Of a stretch of DNA of 12,260 nt, positions 1-7,129 are shown one piece after another (the first letter of the stretch is position 1; every line of letters begins with the position of its first letter). Location of the stretch: NCBI GenBank assembly GCA_002763025.1, contig PCYG01000015.1:1-12260 (forward strand), written 5' to 3'. The notes under the pieces were generated by a model. The model saw only the letters and a program-made list of their open reading frames with translations. It made no database searches and was not told the origin of the DNA. Origin of the DNA: Candidatus Woesearchaeota archaeon CG10_big_fil_rev_8_21_14_0_10_32_24 (GTDB taxonomy: Archaea; Nanobdellota; Nanobdellia; Woesearchaeales; GW2011-AR9). A program made the translations under genes and the position numbers.

Positions 1-1553
1 TTCCAGGATTTGATTAATTTTCCATCTTCAATAATTTTAATTTCACTGAATTCTTCAGGATCTCCAGCAGTGAGATAAGTAAGTAATAAATCAGCAGTTT
101 TACCAACTTTATTTCCTGCCAACGATTCTAAAGTAATGTGATATTCATCTGAATTAAATTCTGCAATCGTTTTGTGGGGTAAATTATTACAATCTGTTGT
201 AATCCCAAAAGTTCCAAGTGCTGCTAGAACAATACCAGCTATGGATTTTTTAATTGTGTTATTACGTTTTTTCTTTCTCACTATTTCTGCAGTTAAAAGT
301 TCTTCTTTTTTTTTCTCTTTTTCTTTTTCTTCTTCTTCTTCTTTTTGTTTTTGTAGGGAATTAGTAATTGTGGTTTCTAATTTATGAACATAATCAGTTC
401 TTTTTCTGAATTTAAAATATCTTTCTATTTCTTGTTGTAATTTTTCATCTGATTTAATCCGAGGAAGTGCCACAGGATAATTTGTAACAACGTCTGGAAT
501 CTTCATAGGCAATGGGATTTCTTTAATTACTCCTTCCTCATAGGGTTTAATGTTTAAAGAAATGATATCATCTAATAATTCTTTAGAAGAATTGTATCTG
601 TCATCTGCCTTATCTTGAGTTCCTTTCACCAATATTTCGATGAGTTTACTTCTTTGTTCAGTTGTGATATCTGAACTATCTTTCCTTTCTTTAATTTTCG
701 TATTTAACACCTTTTCTAAATTTTTCACATCTCTGCATTCATGTTTCCAATATTCCACTAATTTTCCAGTTAACATTAAACATAATGTGTTAGAAATATT
801 ATATGTATCAATAGAAGGTTTAGCACCCTTTTTATATTCTAAAATATCTGGAGGACAATACACTTTATTATGGATTGGTTCATCTTCAGACCCGTAATAC
901 ATCACACCTGTAATACCTTGTGCTTTACTTTTATTAAGTAATTTAAAAATATCTTTTTCTCTGGTGTCTCTTGCTAAACCTAAATCGGCTAAGATTACTT
1001 TTTGGGTTATTTTGTCTTCAATTGTTTCTTTATACACCATGATGTTCCCTGGAGTAATGTCCATGTGAACAATTCCTTCATCCCCATTTATAGTGTGAAA
1101 ATGATGAGCCTTCTGGGTAACTTGTGTGATAACGTCAATCATTGCCATCATATTGAACGTTTTTGATTCATAATTTTTAGCTTGAATTTTTCTTTTTTTT
1201 TCTTCATTATCATGCTCATTAATTAGTGGTTCCATGTTTACACTAATTATTTTTTCTAAATCTTTATAATTGTTTGAAACATCTTCAAATAATAATGTTA
1301 ATACGTTATCTATCTCAGTAAATCTTTTAAATAATTCAAAAGGTGTTCCCCATTCTTCCATCTGTAAATAAGTACTGATCTCATTTTTGATAATATCTCT
1401 AGAAGCGAGACCATCACATCCTTCTTGATTTTGATATATTTTAGCAAAAAATCTTTCGCCATCAATTTTAAGAATATACCGTGAACTAAGTGAACCATTT
1501 CCTAAATGTTTGACAATTTCTACATTCTTCCCATCACGCGTTTTTAAATTCAT
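1..1553 (-). CDS. Membrane-anchored Ser/Thr protein kinase (partial, C-terminus beyond window)
   Basis: 517 codons are visible from the ATG at 1553; the frame is open to the window edge and has no stop, so the C-terminus is missing. I read a eukaryotic-type kinase domain over about residues 10-330. It has a glycine loop GNGSLS (18-23), Lys38 in FFAKIY, a likely helix-C Glu58, the catalytic loop HMDITPGN (163-170), DLG in place of DFG (190-192), a PPD version of the APE motif (234-236) and Asp249 of helix F. All catalytic positions are kept, so it should be active. A Glu/Lys-rich stretch (404-418) leads to one hydrophobic span (about 437-453) and then an outside segment of unknown fold, the layout of PknB-type receptor kinases. 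The start is set by GAGGT six nt upstream and by an ATGA overlap with the gene before it. Target proteins are unknown; the PP2C two genes upstream is the natural counterpart. Confidence 0.9.
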   Translation of the reverse strand, partial: MNLKTRDGKNVEIVKHLGNGSLSSRYILKIDGERFFAKIYQNQEGCDGLASRDIIKNEISTYLQMEEWGTPFELFKRFTEIDNVLTLLFEDVSNNYKDLEKIISVNMEPLINEHDNEEKKRKIQAKNYESKTFNMMAMIDVITQVTQKAHHFHTINGDEGIVHMDITPGNIMVYKETIEDKITQKVILADLGLARDTREKDIFKLLNKSKAQGITGVMYYGSEDEPIHNKVYCPPDILEYKKGAKPSIDTYNISNTLCLMLTGKLVEYWKHECRDVKNLEKVLNTKIKERKDSSDITTEQRSKLIEILVKGTQDKADDRYNSSKELLDDIISLNIKPYEEGVIKEIPLPMKIPDVVTNYPVALPRIKSDEKLQQEIERYFKFRKRTDYVHKLETTITNSLQKQKEEEEEKEKEKKKEELLTAEIVRKKKRNNTIKKSIAGIVLAALGTFGITTDCNNLPHKTIAEFNSDEYHITLESLAGNKVGKTADLLLTYLTAGDPEEFSEIKIIEDGKLIKSW

Positions 1554-2860
1554 TCTTTGACCTCGCAACAAGTTTGGCCTCTTGGACACCCATAGTTCAA
1601 GCCTTTGGTATGTGCGTCTTCTTTACCATTAGGCTGATATAGATGTACAGCTAAACATTTTAATCCTTCTTTTTTCTCATTAGAAGTGCATCGATATGGT
1701 CCCATATTTTTAAAATAAGGGATTTCCCCAGAACTGGTTTTATTTCGCGATGAAGGAATGCTGCTTTTAATTTCAACTGTTAGTGGAGGCCTTTCATCAA
1801 TTTTACCTTCTAAGTCTGCTTTGACTTCAGGATTCAGCATTTTGTTTAACCCACTTTTAGCATAAGTCATAATAGGATTATCCTCTTCTACGTTTTCTTT
1901 ACGATACTGTGTGGAATTTCCATTAGAATTTGTTTTTACATTATCATCATTATTATCAACAAGATTCCCAAGGTCACTTTTAGATTCTTTGGTTTTTACA
2001 TCAGGTTCATATTGCGCCATTGATGCATCTGGAGTTTCGTTTCTTACAAGTGTACCAATGGTATTCTCAACTTTTGGTTTGTCAGTTTCATTTGTGTTAT
2101 TATTATCATTAATATAATAACCTGCACTAAATGCGATGACTATCGTGGCTAAAGTACTAAAATATCTCGGAGATTTATTTGATTTTGATCCCGTGAAATA
2201 TGTTGGTTTCGTTCTACTCTTCAAATCAGAAATTTTAGATTCATAACCTTCAATTCTGTTTGCAAAAGTATTTGGATTATTAAACCAATGAGGTTTAGAT
2301 AATACTTTTTCCAATCTATCCCAAAGAACTACTATTTCATTTGCTTCATTTAATTCTTTCTCTTGTTGTTTGACAGTTTTTTCTAAACTTGAAATTTCAT
2401 TTTTATTTTTTTGAATTATTTCATCTACTTTTTCATCTAATGTTTTTCCATCTAAAATCTTTTCAGCTTCTCTTTTTTCATAATCTGTTTTTCCACCAAA
2501 TATTCCCTCAGGCAAACCTAAATGAAGTACTACTGCTTTATATCTCCCTTGAGCCGTTTGTAAAGAGCTTATGGCTGTTTCTTTTTCTTGAGTTAATGTT
2601 GTTTTTTCTGCTTCTAAATCAGTAATTTTTTTTTTTCTTAGAACTGTTAATAATTCTAGTCTTTGATAATTTGTATCTAATATCCCTTTAGAATTTTTTA
2701 ATAAATTAAGATCTCTTTCTAAATTTGTGATTTGTATGTCTCTTTCTATTCTTAAAGCAAGTTCAGTGTTATAATTACTTTTAGCAGTATCTCTTTGTTC
2801 AAGTAATTTTTTCATGGCTTCTTCAATAAGCACTAATCGGTCATATTCTTCGTCTACCAT
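1550..2860 (-). CDS. Coiled-coil, single-span membrane protein with cysteine-rich C-terminus
   Basis: This 436-residue protein belongs to no family I recognise. Residues 1-215 are charged and rich in Leu, Glu and Lys, as in long coiled coils. One hydrophobic segment (about 233-250) follows Arg/Lys residues, predicting the N-terminus inside and the C-terminus outside. The outer part has an Asn/Asp/Ser/Thr-rich linker (251-385) with five N-X-S/T sequons (N254, N257, N274, N315, N373). It ends in a small domain with five cysteines (391, 402, 425, 431, 432) that finishes in YGCPRGQTCC. Residues 99-116 match a motif in the tail of the neighbouring PP2C. The start overlaps the phosphatase gene by 7 nt and has no clear ribosome site, so translational coupling is likely; the end overlaps the membrane kinase by ATGA. 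A sensor or anchor role is inferred. Confidence 0.85.
   Translation of the reverse strand: MVDEEYDRLVLIEEAMKKLLEQRDTAKSNYNTELALRIERDIQITNLERDLNLLKNSKGILDTNYQRLELLTVLRKKKITDLEAEKTTLTQEKETAISSLQTAQGRYKAVVLHLGLPEGIFGGKTDYEKREAEKILDGKTLDEKVDEIIQKNKNEISSLEKTVKQQEKELNEANEIVVLWDRLEKVLSKPHWFNNPNTFANRIEGYESKISDLKSRTKPTYFTGSKSNKSPRYFSTLATIVIAFSAGYYINDNNNTNETDKPKVENTIGTLVRNETPDASMAQYEPDVKTKESKSDLGNLVDNNDDNVKTNSNGNSTQYRKENVEEDNPIMTYAKSGLNKMLNPEVKADLEGKIDERPPLTVEIKSSIPSSRNKTSSGEIPYFKNMGPYRCTSNEKKEGLKCLAVHLYQPNGKEDAHTKGLNYGCPRGQTCCEVKE
1560..1564 (-). promoter_or_regulatory. Ribosome binding site for the membrane kinase
   Basis: GAGGT on the minus strand lies six nt before the ATG at 1553, inside the last codons of the cysteine-rich membrane protein. 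It supports independent initiation as well as coupling through the ATGA overlap. Confidence 0.65.
2513..2566 (-). other. Shared coiled-coil motif, copy in the membrane protein
   Basis: This encodes SLQTAQGRYKAVVLHLGL (residues 99-116 of the coiled-coil membrane protein). It pairs with the motif in the PP2C tail; both also have an Glu-Lys pair shortly before. Common descent by duplication is likely, although coiled coils can converge. Confidence 0.6.
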
Positions 2861-4038
2861 TCTACATCATAATCCAAAATTTTCTTAATTATTGTTCCCA
2901 AATTTTTCCATACAGGAACACTTTTTTCTTTAGATGTATTAGTTCCATCAATTAAATTTTCTATATCTCCCAATTTTGAATTTTCTTTCAACCCTAACAT
3001 TATTTTTACTGCATTGTAATCACGTTGCGTTGAATCTAAGGAATTTTGTAATGCTAATTTTTCTGCGTTTACTGTTTCTAATCTTTGATCCAAACTAGAA
3101 ATAATTAAATCATTTTGATATCTTAAATTATCTGAATAATATTCTTCTTCTTCTAAGATTTTTCTCTCGTTTTCAGAATGGTCTAACCTCTGTTGATTTT
3201 TCTCCAATTGTTGTTCTAACTCAGGAATTGTTTCAGAATCTAATTTTTGTAGGTATGATAATCTTGATTCCACTTTATCTTTAAGATCCACATAAATCAT
3301 GGTGGTGTCATCATATTTTTGACCATTATTTTTTACACGATCAACTAATTTTGTTAAGAATTGTTGTGGTGAACTATATTCTGGATTTAAATATTCTGCT
3401 TCTAAATCTGTATTGGATAAGGTCTCTTCTAAACCATCAGTTGTTAAGAAAATGGTATCGGGTTTTTCTTCTGACAAGTCTATAATGGTAATTCTTTCTG
3501 TTAATGGTACACCATCAACATTTATTGGTCCGAGATAATTAGACGGTCCTTTTTTTTTGTTTGCATATACTTCGTTTTTTGTAACTTGATTTAACTTACC
3601 TTTTTGTGTTATAGCCCCAGTTTCATCATATTTGTTATTATAACCTAAATACACTTTACTATCTCCTAAATGTGCTACATAAATTTTTGTTTTATCTAAG
3701 GGTAAATCCTTTGAAATTTCATTTGAAATGAGAACCACATCTAATGTACTTCTAATTCCTCCAATACTTTCAAACCCTTTATTCCCTTCAATAATTCCAT
3801 TTCGCAATAAATTTTCAGGTGTATCTTTAGAATTAACTAATTCATTCTCTAAATAATCGGCCATTGACTTAATAATCATGTGACTTGCGATTGTTTGATT
3901 ATATCCACTACATCCATCAGCTACCATAAAAAACTGCCATACATTATTTGAAGAACCAATTATTTTTGGAGAACTATAATGGGAATCTCCATTTAGTGTA
4001 TGTTTACTTCCAGGAATCTCTTTTTCGTAAGAAATCAT
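2854..4038 (-). CDS. PP2C-family (PPM) Ser/Thr protein phosphatase with coiled-coil tail
   Basis: The protein has 394 residues from the ATG at 4038. It is a metal-dependent phosphatase that would remove phosphate from Ser/Thr, presumably opposing the two kinases of the operon. The PPM motifs are all present: NGDS near residues 16-19, VADG (39-42), STLDVV (97-102), HLGDSKVYL (123-131), TTDG (199-202) and DDTT (243-246), so the metal-binding aspartates look intact. From about residue 255 to 349 it becomes a charged coiled coil carrying the motif it shares with the next protein; there is no membrane segment. An in-frame ATG at 4056 would add six residues, but GGGAGGT lies inside those extra codons, nine nt before the ATG at 4038, and the 4038 start gives the same ATGA overlap seen at other junctions. 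The shorter form is therefore preferred. Confidence 0.93.
   Translation of the reverse strand: MISYEKEIPGSKHTLNGDSHYSSPKIIGSSNNVWQFFMVADGCSGYNQTIASHMIIKSMADYLENELVNSKDTPENLLRNGIIEGNKGFESIGGIRSTLDVVLISNEISKDLPLDKTKIYVAHLGDSKVYLGYNNKYDETGAITQKGKLNQVTKNEVYANKKKGPSNYLGPINVDGVPLTERITIIDLSEEKPDTIFLTTDGLEETLSNTDLEAEYLNPEYSSPQQFLTKLVDRVKNNGQKYDDTTMIYVDLKDKVESRLSYLQKLDSETIPELEQQLEKNQQRLDHSENERKILEEEEYYSDNLRYQNDLIISSLDQRLETVNAEKLALQNSLDSTQRDYNAVKIMLGLKENSKLGDIENLIDGTNTSKEKSVPVWKNLGTIIKKILDYDVEW
2989..3042 (-). other. Shared coiled-coil motif, copy in the PP2C tail
   Basis: This encodes SLDSTQRDYNAVKIMLGL (residues 333-350 of the phosphatase). It matches the segment encoded at 2513-2566 in the next gene at 9 of 18 positions (S L, Q, Y, A V, L G L) without gaps, followed in both by a short linker and an (I/L)DG turn. 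See the paired entry. Confidence 0.6.
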
Positions 4039-5918
4039 CTTGTCATAACCTCCCATGATGTAATCCTGTGAGGAACTTGCAACACGATATCTAAATTATA
4101 ACAATCTTTTAAATTAGTTGCATATTGTTGTTCGTTCTCTCTACTTTTTTTAATATAATATACCTTTAATTCTTCAATAGTTTCACTTGCACTTATCCAA
4201 ATATCTGCTAATATTTCTGATTGATATTCAATTAGAAATTGATTATTTTCATTATTATCAATTAAAGTATGATGCATAGCTTTATAAAATTTAAACCATT
4301 CTTTTAAATTATTAATTTCTGGCGGGTGATCTGTTTTTGTTAATTTCATTAAACTACTCATTAGTTTAGCCCTTTTATATTCAGATATATTTATTTGTAT
4401 TATTTTAGTATTCAACGCGGCCCATGTAGCGATATCAACCACACCATCTACACCATCAATCATATAATATATATCATTTTGAAAGTTCATAACCGCTTCT
4501 TTTGTTATTTTACCATAATATCCAGTAGGTTCATGATTAAAATAATCTAATTCTGCTAGTAGCTGTTGTAGTTCTCTAACTTGATTATTTTTTGAGCCTA
4601 ATTTTAAAATATTAGACAATGGTTTAAATGTTTTAGTTTTTAGGGATGGCACTTGTTGAGTAGTGTCTTCTGGAGTACTATTTTGATAACCATCTTCGAA
4701 TCTTTTTCCATGTTCGAAATTTTTTTTTAATAAGATCCATTCCAAATCAGTTTCAGAGTATACTCCTTGATCATAATTAAAATTAGATTCGATTAATTCA
4801 TCTATTTGTACTCTTTTATTTTTTAATAATTCTCTTTCTGAATACATTTCATCATTTGGAGTAATATTTTTATTTTCTGGTAAATTAATCAAATTATCAA
4901 TTGTTGATCTAATAAAAAGATTACGTAAAGTGAAACAAAGAAGACCTTCTTGGATTCTCATGTTACGCACATAATTATCCTTTTCAAAATTTAATAATTC
5001 CATTGTCGATAAAAGAGAAATGGTTTTAATATGGTTTATTTGTGGGGCACCTTTTATTTGATTTAATTGATAAATGGCTAATTTCCCATCATCTAATCCA
5101 AAGAATGCATAATTTCCTCCATCTGATTTTTGAATTGCTACAGACATTGCTTCAGAAGGTAAAATTAATCTATTTTTATTTTCACCAAAATAATTATAAT
5201 TTGGTGTTCTGAATTGTGTTGCTTGTTGTCCATTATATTCAATGAGGTAACCCCCTTTAGTATCAGTAGCAATGGTATATCCTTCTTCATGACTTAATGC
5301 CAATACTCCTCCTGATAAAGTTAAAGGAGCACCTTTCTTCCAACTGTTATTTCGTTTGAATAAAGTATTTACTTCGTTATTAGAACTGATTAAAACTCTA
5401 TTTCCTGCTTGAATAATCGGGCCAGTAGGACATTGGTCATTCAAACAAATTAACTCGTCTAGGTTGCCTTCTTTATTGTAATAAAGATTGCCTTCATTCT
5501 TTTTAGTACGAGGATTCTTTCCATATAATCCAATAAACATTTCAGTATTATCATAATTTAAAAATGAAGCAGAAGTCATATCCTGATCAATGAAATTGTT
5601 TATATCGATGCCATTTTTATTTTCACCCAAAATCTCACTTAATTTTCGTTTTGTATGATTTGGCCAATTTTTTGAATCAGTGGAACACAAATTATTACGT
5701 GTTAAAACATGAATATAATCATCTGCTGTAAAAATCAATCTTGGTGTGATATTTACTCCCGTTTCATCAGGTATCTTTAGTTCTGGTAACTTATCTTCAC
5801 CACAGATAATAACTTTTTCTTTAGGTTCCCAATTAAATTCATAAATTCCACTCTGTTTATTCTTGTGGTCTGTTTCTAATTTTTTACCTTGTGCTGCGAT
5901 TAGAATATAATTTTTCAT
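4035..5918 (-). CDS. Beta-propeller-like protein with PG_binding_1 domain
   Basis: The protein has 627 residues. Residues 1 to about 345 are beta-rich, with recurring short hydrophobic strands ending in Gly or Asp turns (for example near 126-133, 174-188, 212-230, 269-285 and 324-338), which suggests a beta-propeller; no standard WD40 signature is clear. Residues 438-503 match the peptidoglycan-binding domain 1 pattern well: LGSKNNQVRELQQLL, then GYYGKITKEAVMNFQ, then DGVVDIATWAALN. The C-terminal 120 residues look helical. There is no signal peptide or membrane span, so the protein is probably cytoplasmic and the domain would not be meeting cell wall. AAGGGA about eight nt upstream is a modest ribosome site, and both ends overlap neighbours by ATGA. 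A scaffold or sensor role within the kinase/phosphatase set is inferred from context only. Confidence 0.85.
   Translation of the reverse strand: MKNYILIAAQGKKLETDHKNKQSGIYEFNWEPKEKVIICGEDKLPELKIPDETGVNITPRLIFTADDYIHVLTRNNLCSTDSKNWPNHTKRKLSEILGENKNGIDINNFIDQDMTSASFLNYDNTEMFIGLYGKNPRTKKNEGNLYYNKEGNLDELICLNDQCPTGPIIQAGNRVLISSNNEVNTLFKRNNSWKKGAPLTLSGGVLALSHEEGYTIATDTKGGYLIEYNGQQATQFRTPNYNYFGENKNRLILPSEAMSVAIQKSDGGNYAFFGLDDGKLAIYQLNQIKGAPQINHIKTISLLSTMELLNFEKDNYVRNMRIQEGLLCFTLRNLFIRSTIDNLINLPENKNITPNDEMYSERELLKNKRVQIDELIESNFNYDQGVYSETDLEWILLKKNFEHGKRFEDGYQNSTPEDTTQQVPSLKTKTFKPLSNILKLGSKNNQVRELQQLLAELDYFNHEPTGYYGKITKEAVMNFQNDIYYMIDGVDGVVDIATWAALNTKIIQINISEYKRAKLMSSLMKLTKTDHPPEINNLKEWFKFYKAMHHTLIDNNENNQFLIEYQSEILADIWISASETIEELKVYYIKKSRENEQQYATNLKDCYNLDIVLQVPHRITSWEVMTR
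4048..4054 (-). promoter_or_regulatory. Ribosome binding site deciding the PP2C start
   Basis: GGGAGGT on the minus strand ends nine nt before the ATG at 4038. It lies within the codons that the upstream ATG at 4056 would translate (Met-Gly-Gly), which argues for the downstream start. Confidence 0.75.
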
Positions 5919-7129
5919 TGGCTTAATCCCTTCACTGTGTTGATTAATTCTTTCAAAATATAATCTCTTGTTTTAATTTTTAAAGGATCAAATCCAAAAT
6001 ATGCTATCCTATTTTCTTCACTTGATAATGGGGGAATACCATCAAAGTTTGATCTTGCTTGTCCTACTGCATAGATAAAGTGGCAGGTTTTTGAAGAATG
6101 GTTTTTCCAGCAATCCTCTTCTAAAACTTCGTCAAATTTCATAAAATCAATGTGGCTTTGCATAAACTTTGCAATTAATAATAATTCATCTCCTTTGTAT
6201 TCAGCATAAATTGTGGCAATTTTATCTGTTAATAATTCATTTCCAGAATTCTTAACAAGACCACCTTTAACAATTTTCAAATATTTCTCAGCTATATCCC
6301 AATCCTTCTTTTTAATGGCTTGTTCTCCAGTATCTAATGCTTTACAATACAAATTATAAAGAGTATCTATTAAAGGTTGTTTAATTAAATCTTCTGGGAT
6401 AGTTTCAGTTTGTTTATCAGTCTTAAACCAAGTTAAAACCGTTTCAAAAGGAAAAGTTAAAGTATCTTCAAATGCTTTAATCGTTTCCTTTAATGAAATT
6501 CCTTGATTTAAAAGGTATGCGGTAATATCAACTACTTTATTGAAATCTTTGTTTTTATTATCATCATTATTGTTGTCATTATACAAATGAGAAATAATTA
6601 ATGCCTTATAAATTTCAGCATAATCCTTATTAATCATTTTATCTTTAAAAAAATGTGCCAAACTAATGTAATCCCTTTTTTCAAATTGTGTTTTAAAATC
6701 TTTTCGAATTCTCATTGCAGTTTTGCCAGCCATTTCAAAATCTCCTTGATTATAATAGATTTCTATTTGCCATCTTTTGGACCATTTTTCTCCCCACACT
6801 AATTTTGATTGAAGGTACTTTAATTTGTCTTTAGTAGATTTAGATTCTTGAGCTAGAATTTTAGCAATCTTATTGCCATACTGTGCAGCCGTATCAACTT
6901 CTCCTTGAGGCCAGACAGATGATTTTTCAAATTCCTGTAAACCTTTTTCTAATAAACTTAAATCAGAAACAGTTCCATTTTCATCAAAACCTAAGCGACA
7001 GTAACTATCTCCTAAATGAAATCTAAATTCTCGGTCGTCTCCATTTTTAGTGAGATACTCTGTACAAATCCTCACTCTTTCATCAAGATTATCTTCGTGC
7101 CGTAATAAATTTAGGTATTCTTTTCTCAT
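5915..7129 (-). CDS. TPR-like all-helical protein
   Basis: The protein has 404 residues with no signal peptide or membrane span. It appears almost wholly helical, with TPR-like helix pairs: residues about 15-47 (with RFHLGDSYCRLG), 118-143 (YYNQGDFEMAGKTAMRIR) and 256-290 (DWDIAEKYLKIVKGG). An Asn/Asp-rich spacer (184-195) interrupts the middle. TPR proteins bind other proteins, so an adaptor for the kinase encoded just upstream is a reasonable inference. The repeats are weak and the exact family is not recognised; the general layout recalls the helical, TPR-like regions that accompany kinases in some eukaryotic signalling proteins, but I cannot show homology. The start has no evident Shine-Dalgarno sequence and overlaps the kinase stop by ATGA, so re-initiation after the kinase is likely. 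Confidence 0.82.
   Translation of the reverse strand: MRKEYLNLLRHEDNLDERVRICTEYLTKNGDDREFRFHLGDSYCRLGFDENGTVSDLSLLEKGLQEFEKSSVWPQGEVDTAAQYGNKIAKILAQESKSTKDKLKYLQSKLVWGEKWSKRWQIEIYYNQGDFEMAGKTAMRIRKDFKTQFEKRDYISLAHFFKDKMINKDYAEIYKALIISHLYNDNNNDDNKNKDFNKVVDITAYLLNQGISLKETIKAFEDTLTFPFETVLTWFKTDKQTETIPEDLIKQPLIDTLYNLYCKALDTGEQAIKKKDWDIAEKYLKIVKGGLVKNSGNELLTDKIATIYAEYKGDELLLIAKFMQSHIDFMKFDEVLEEDCWKNHSSKTCHFIYAVGQARSNFDGIPPLSSEENRIAYFGFDPLKIKTRDYILKELINTVKGLSQ

Noticed and set aside
300..345. Short (GAA)n/poly-A-like repeat (plus strand T-rich) considered as a simple repeat or terminator
   Set aside because: It is in frame and encodes the Glu/Lys-rich segment before the membrane span; there is no hairpin next to it.
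172..897. Plus-strand frames at 172-387 and 640-897
   Set aside because: They are antisense to the membrane kinase; their Phe/Ser-rich products are what Lys/Glu-rich coding DNA gives when read backwards.
1310..1498. 62-residue minus-strand reading frame starting at 1498
   Set aside because: It lies in another frame inside the kinase domain, whose frame is open from 1553 to the window edge with all kinase motifs in order.
1550..1690. WAP-type (four-disulfide) domain at the end of the membrane protein
   Set aside because: The CPRGQTCC piece is reminiscent, but there are only five cysteines in total and a WAP domain needs eight.
2514..2640. Long T runs on the plus strand, such as near 2629, considered as terminators
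   Set aside because: They are Lys codons on the coding strand; a minus-strand terminator would need T runs on the minus strand after a hairpin, and none was found.
4409..4606. Cell-wall hydrolase, suggested by the PG_binding_1 domain
   Set aside because: There is no catalytic domain of a hydrolase and no export signal; the rest is propeller-like and helical.
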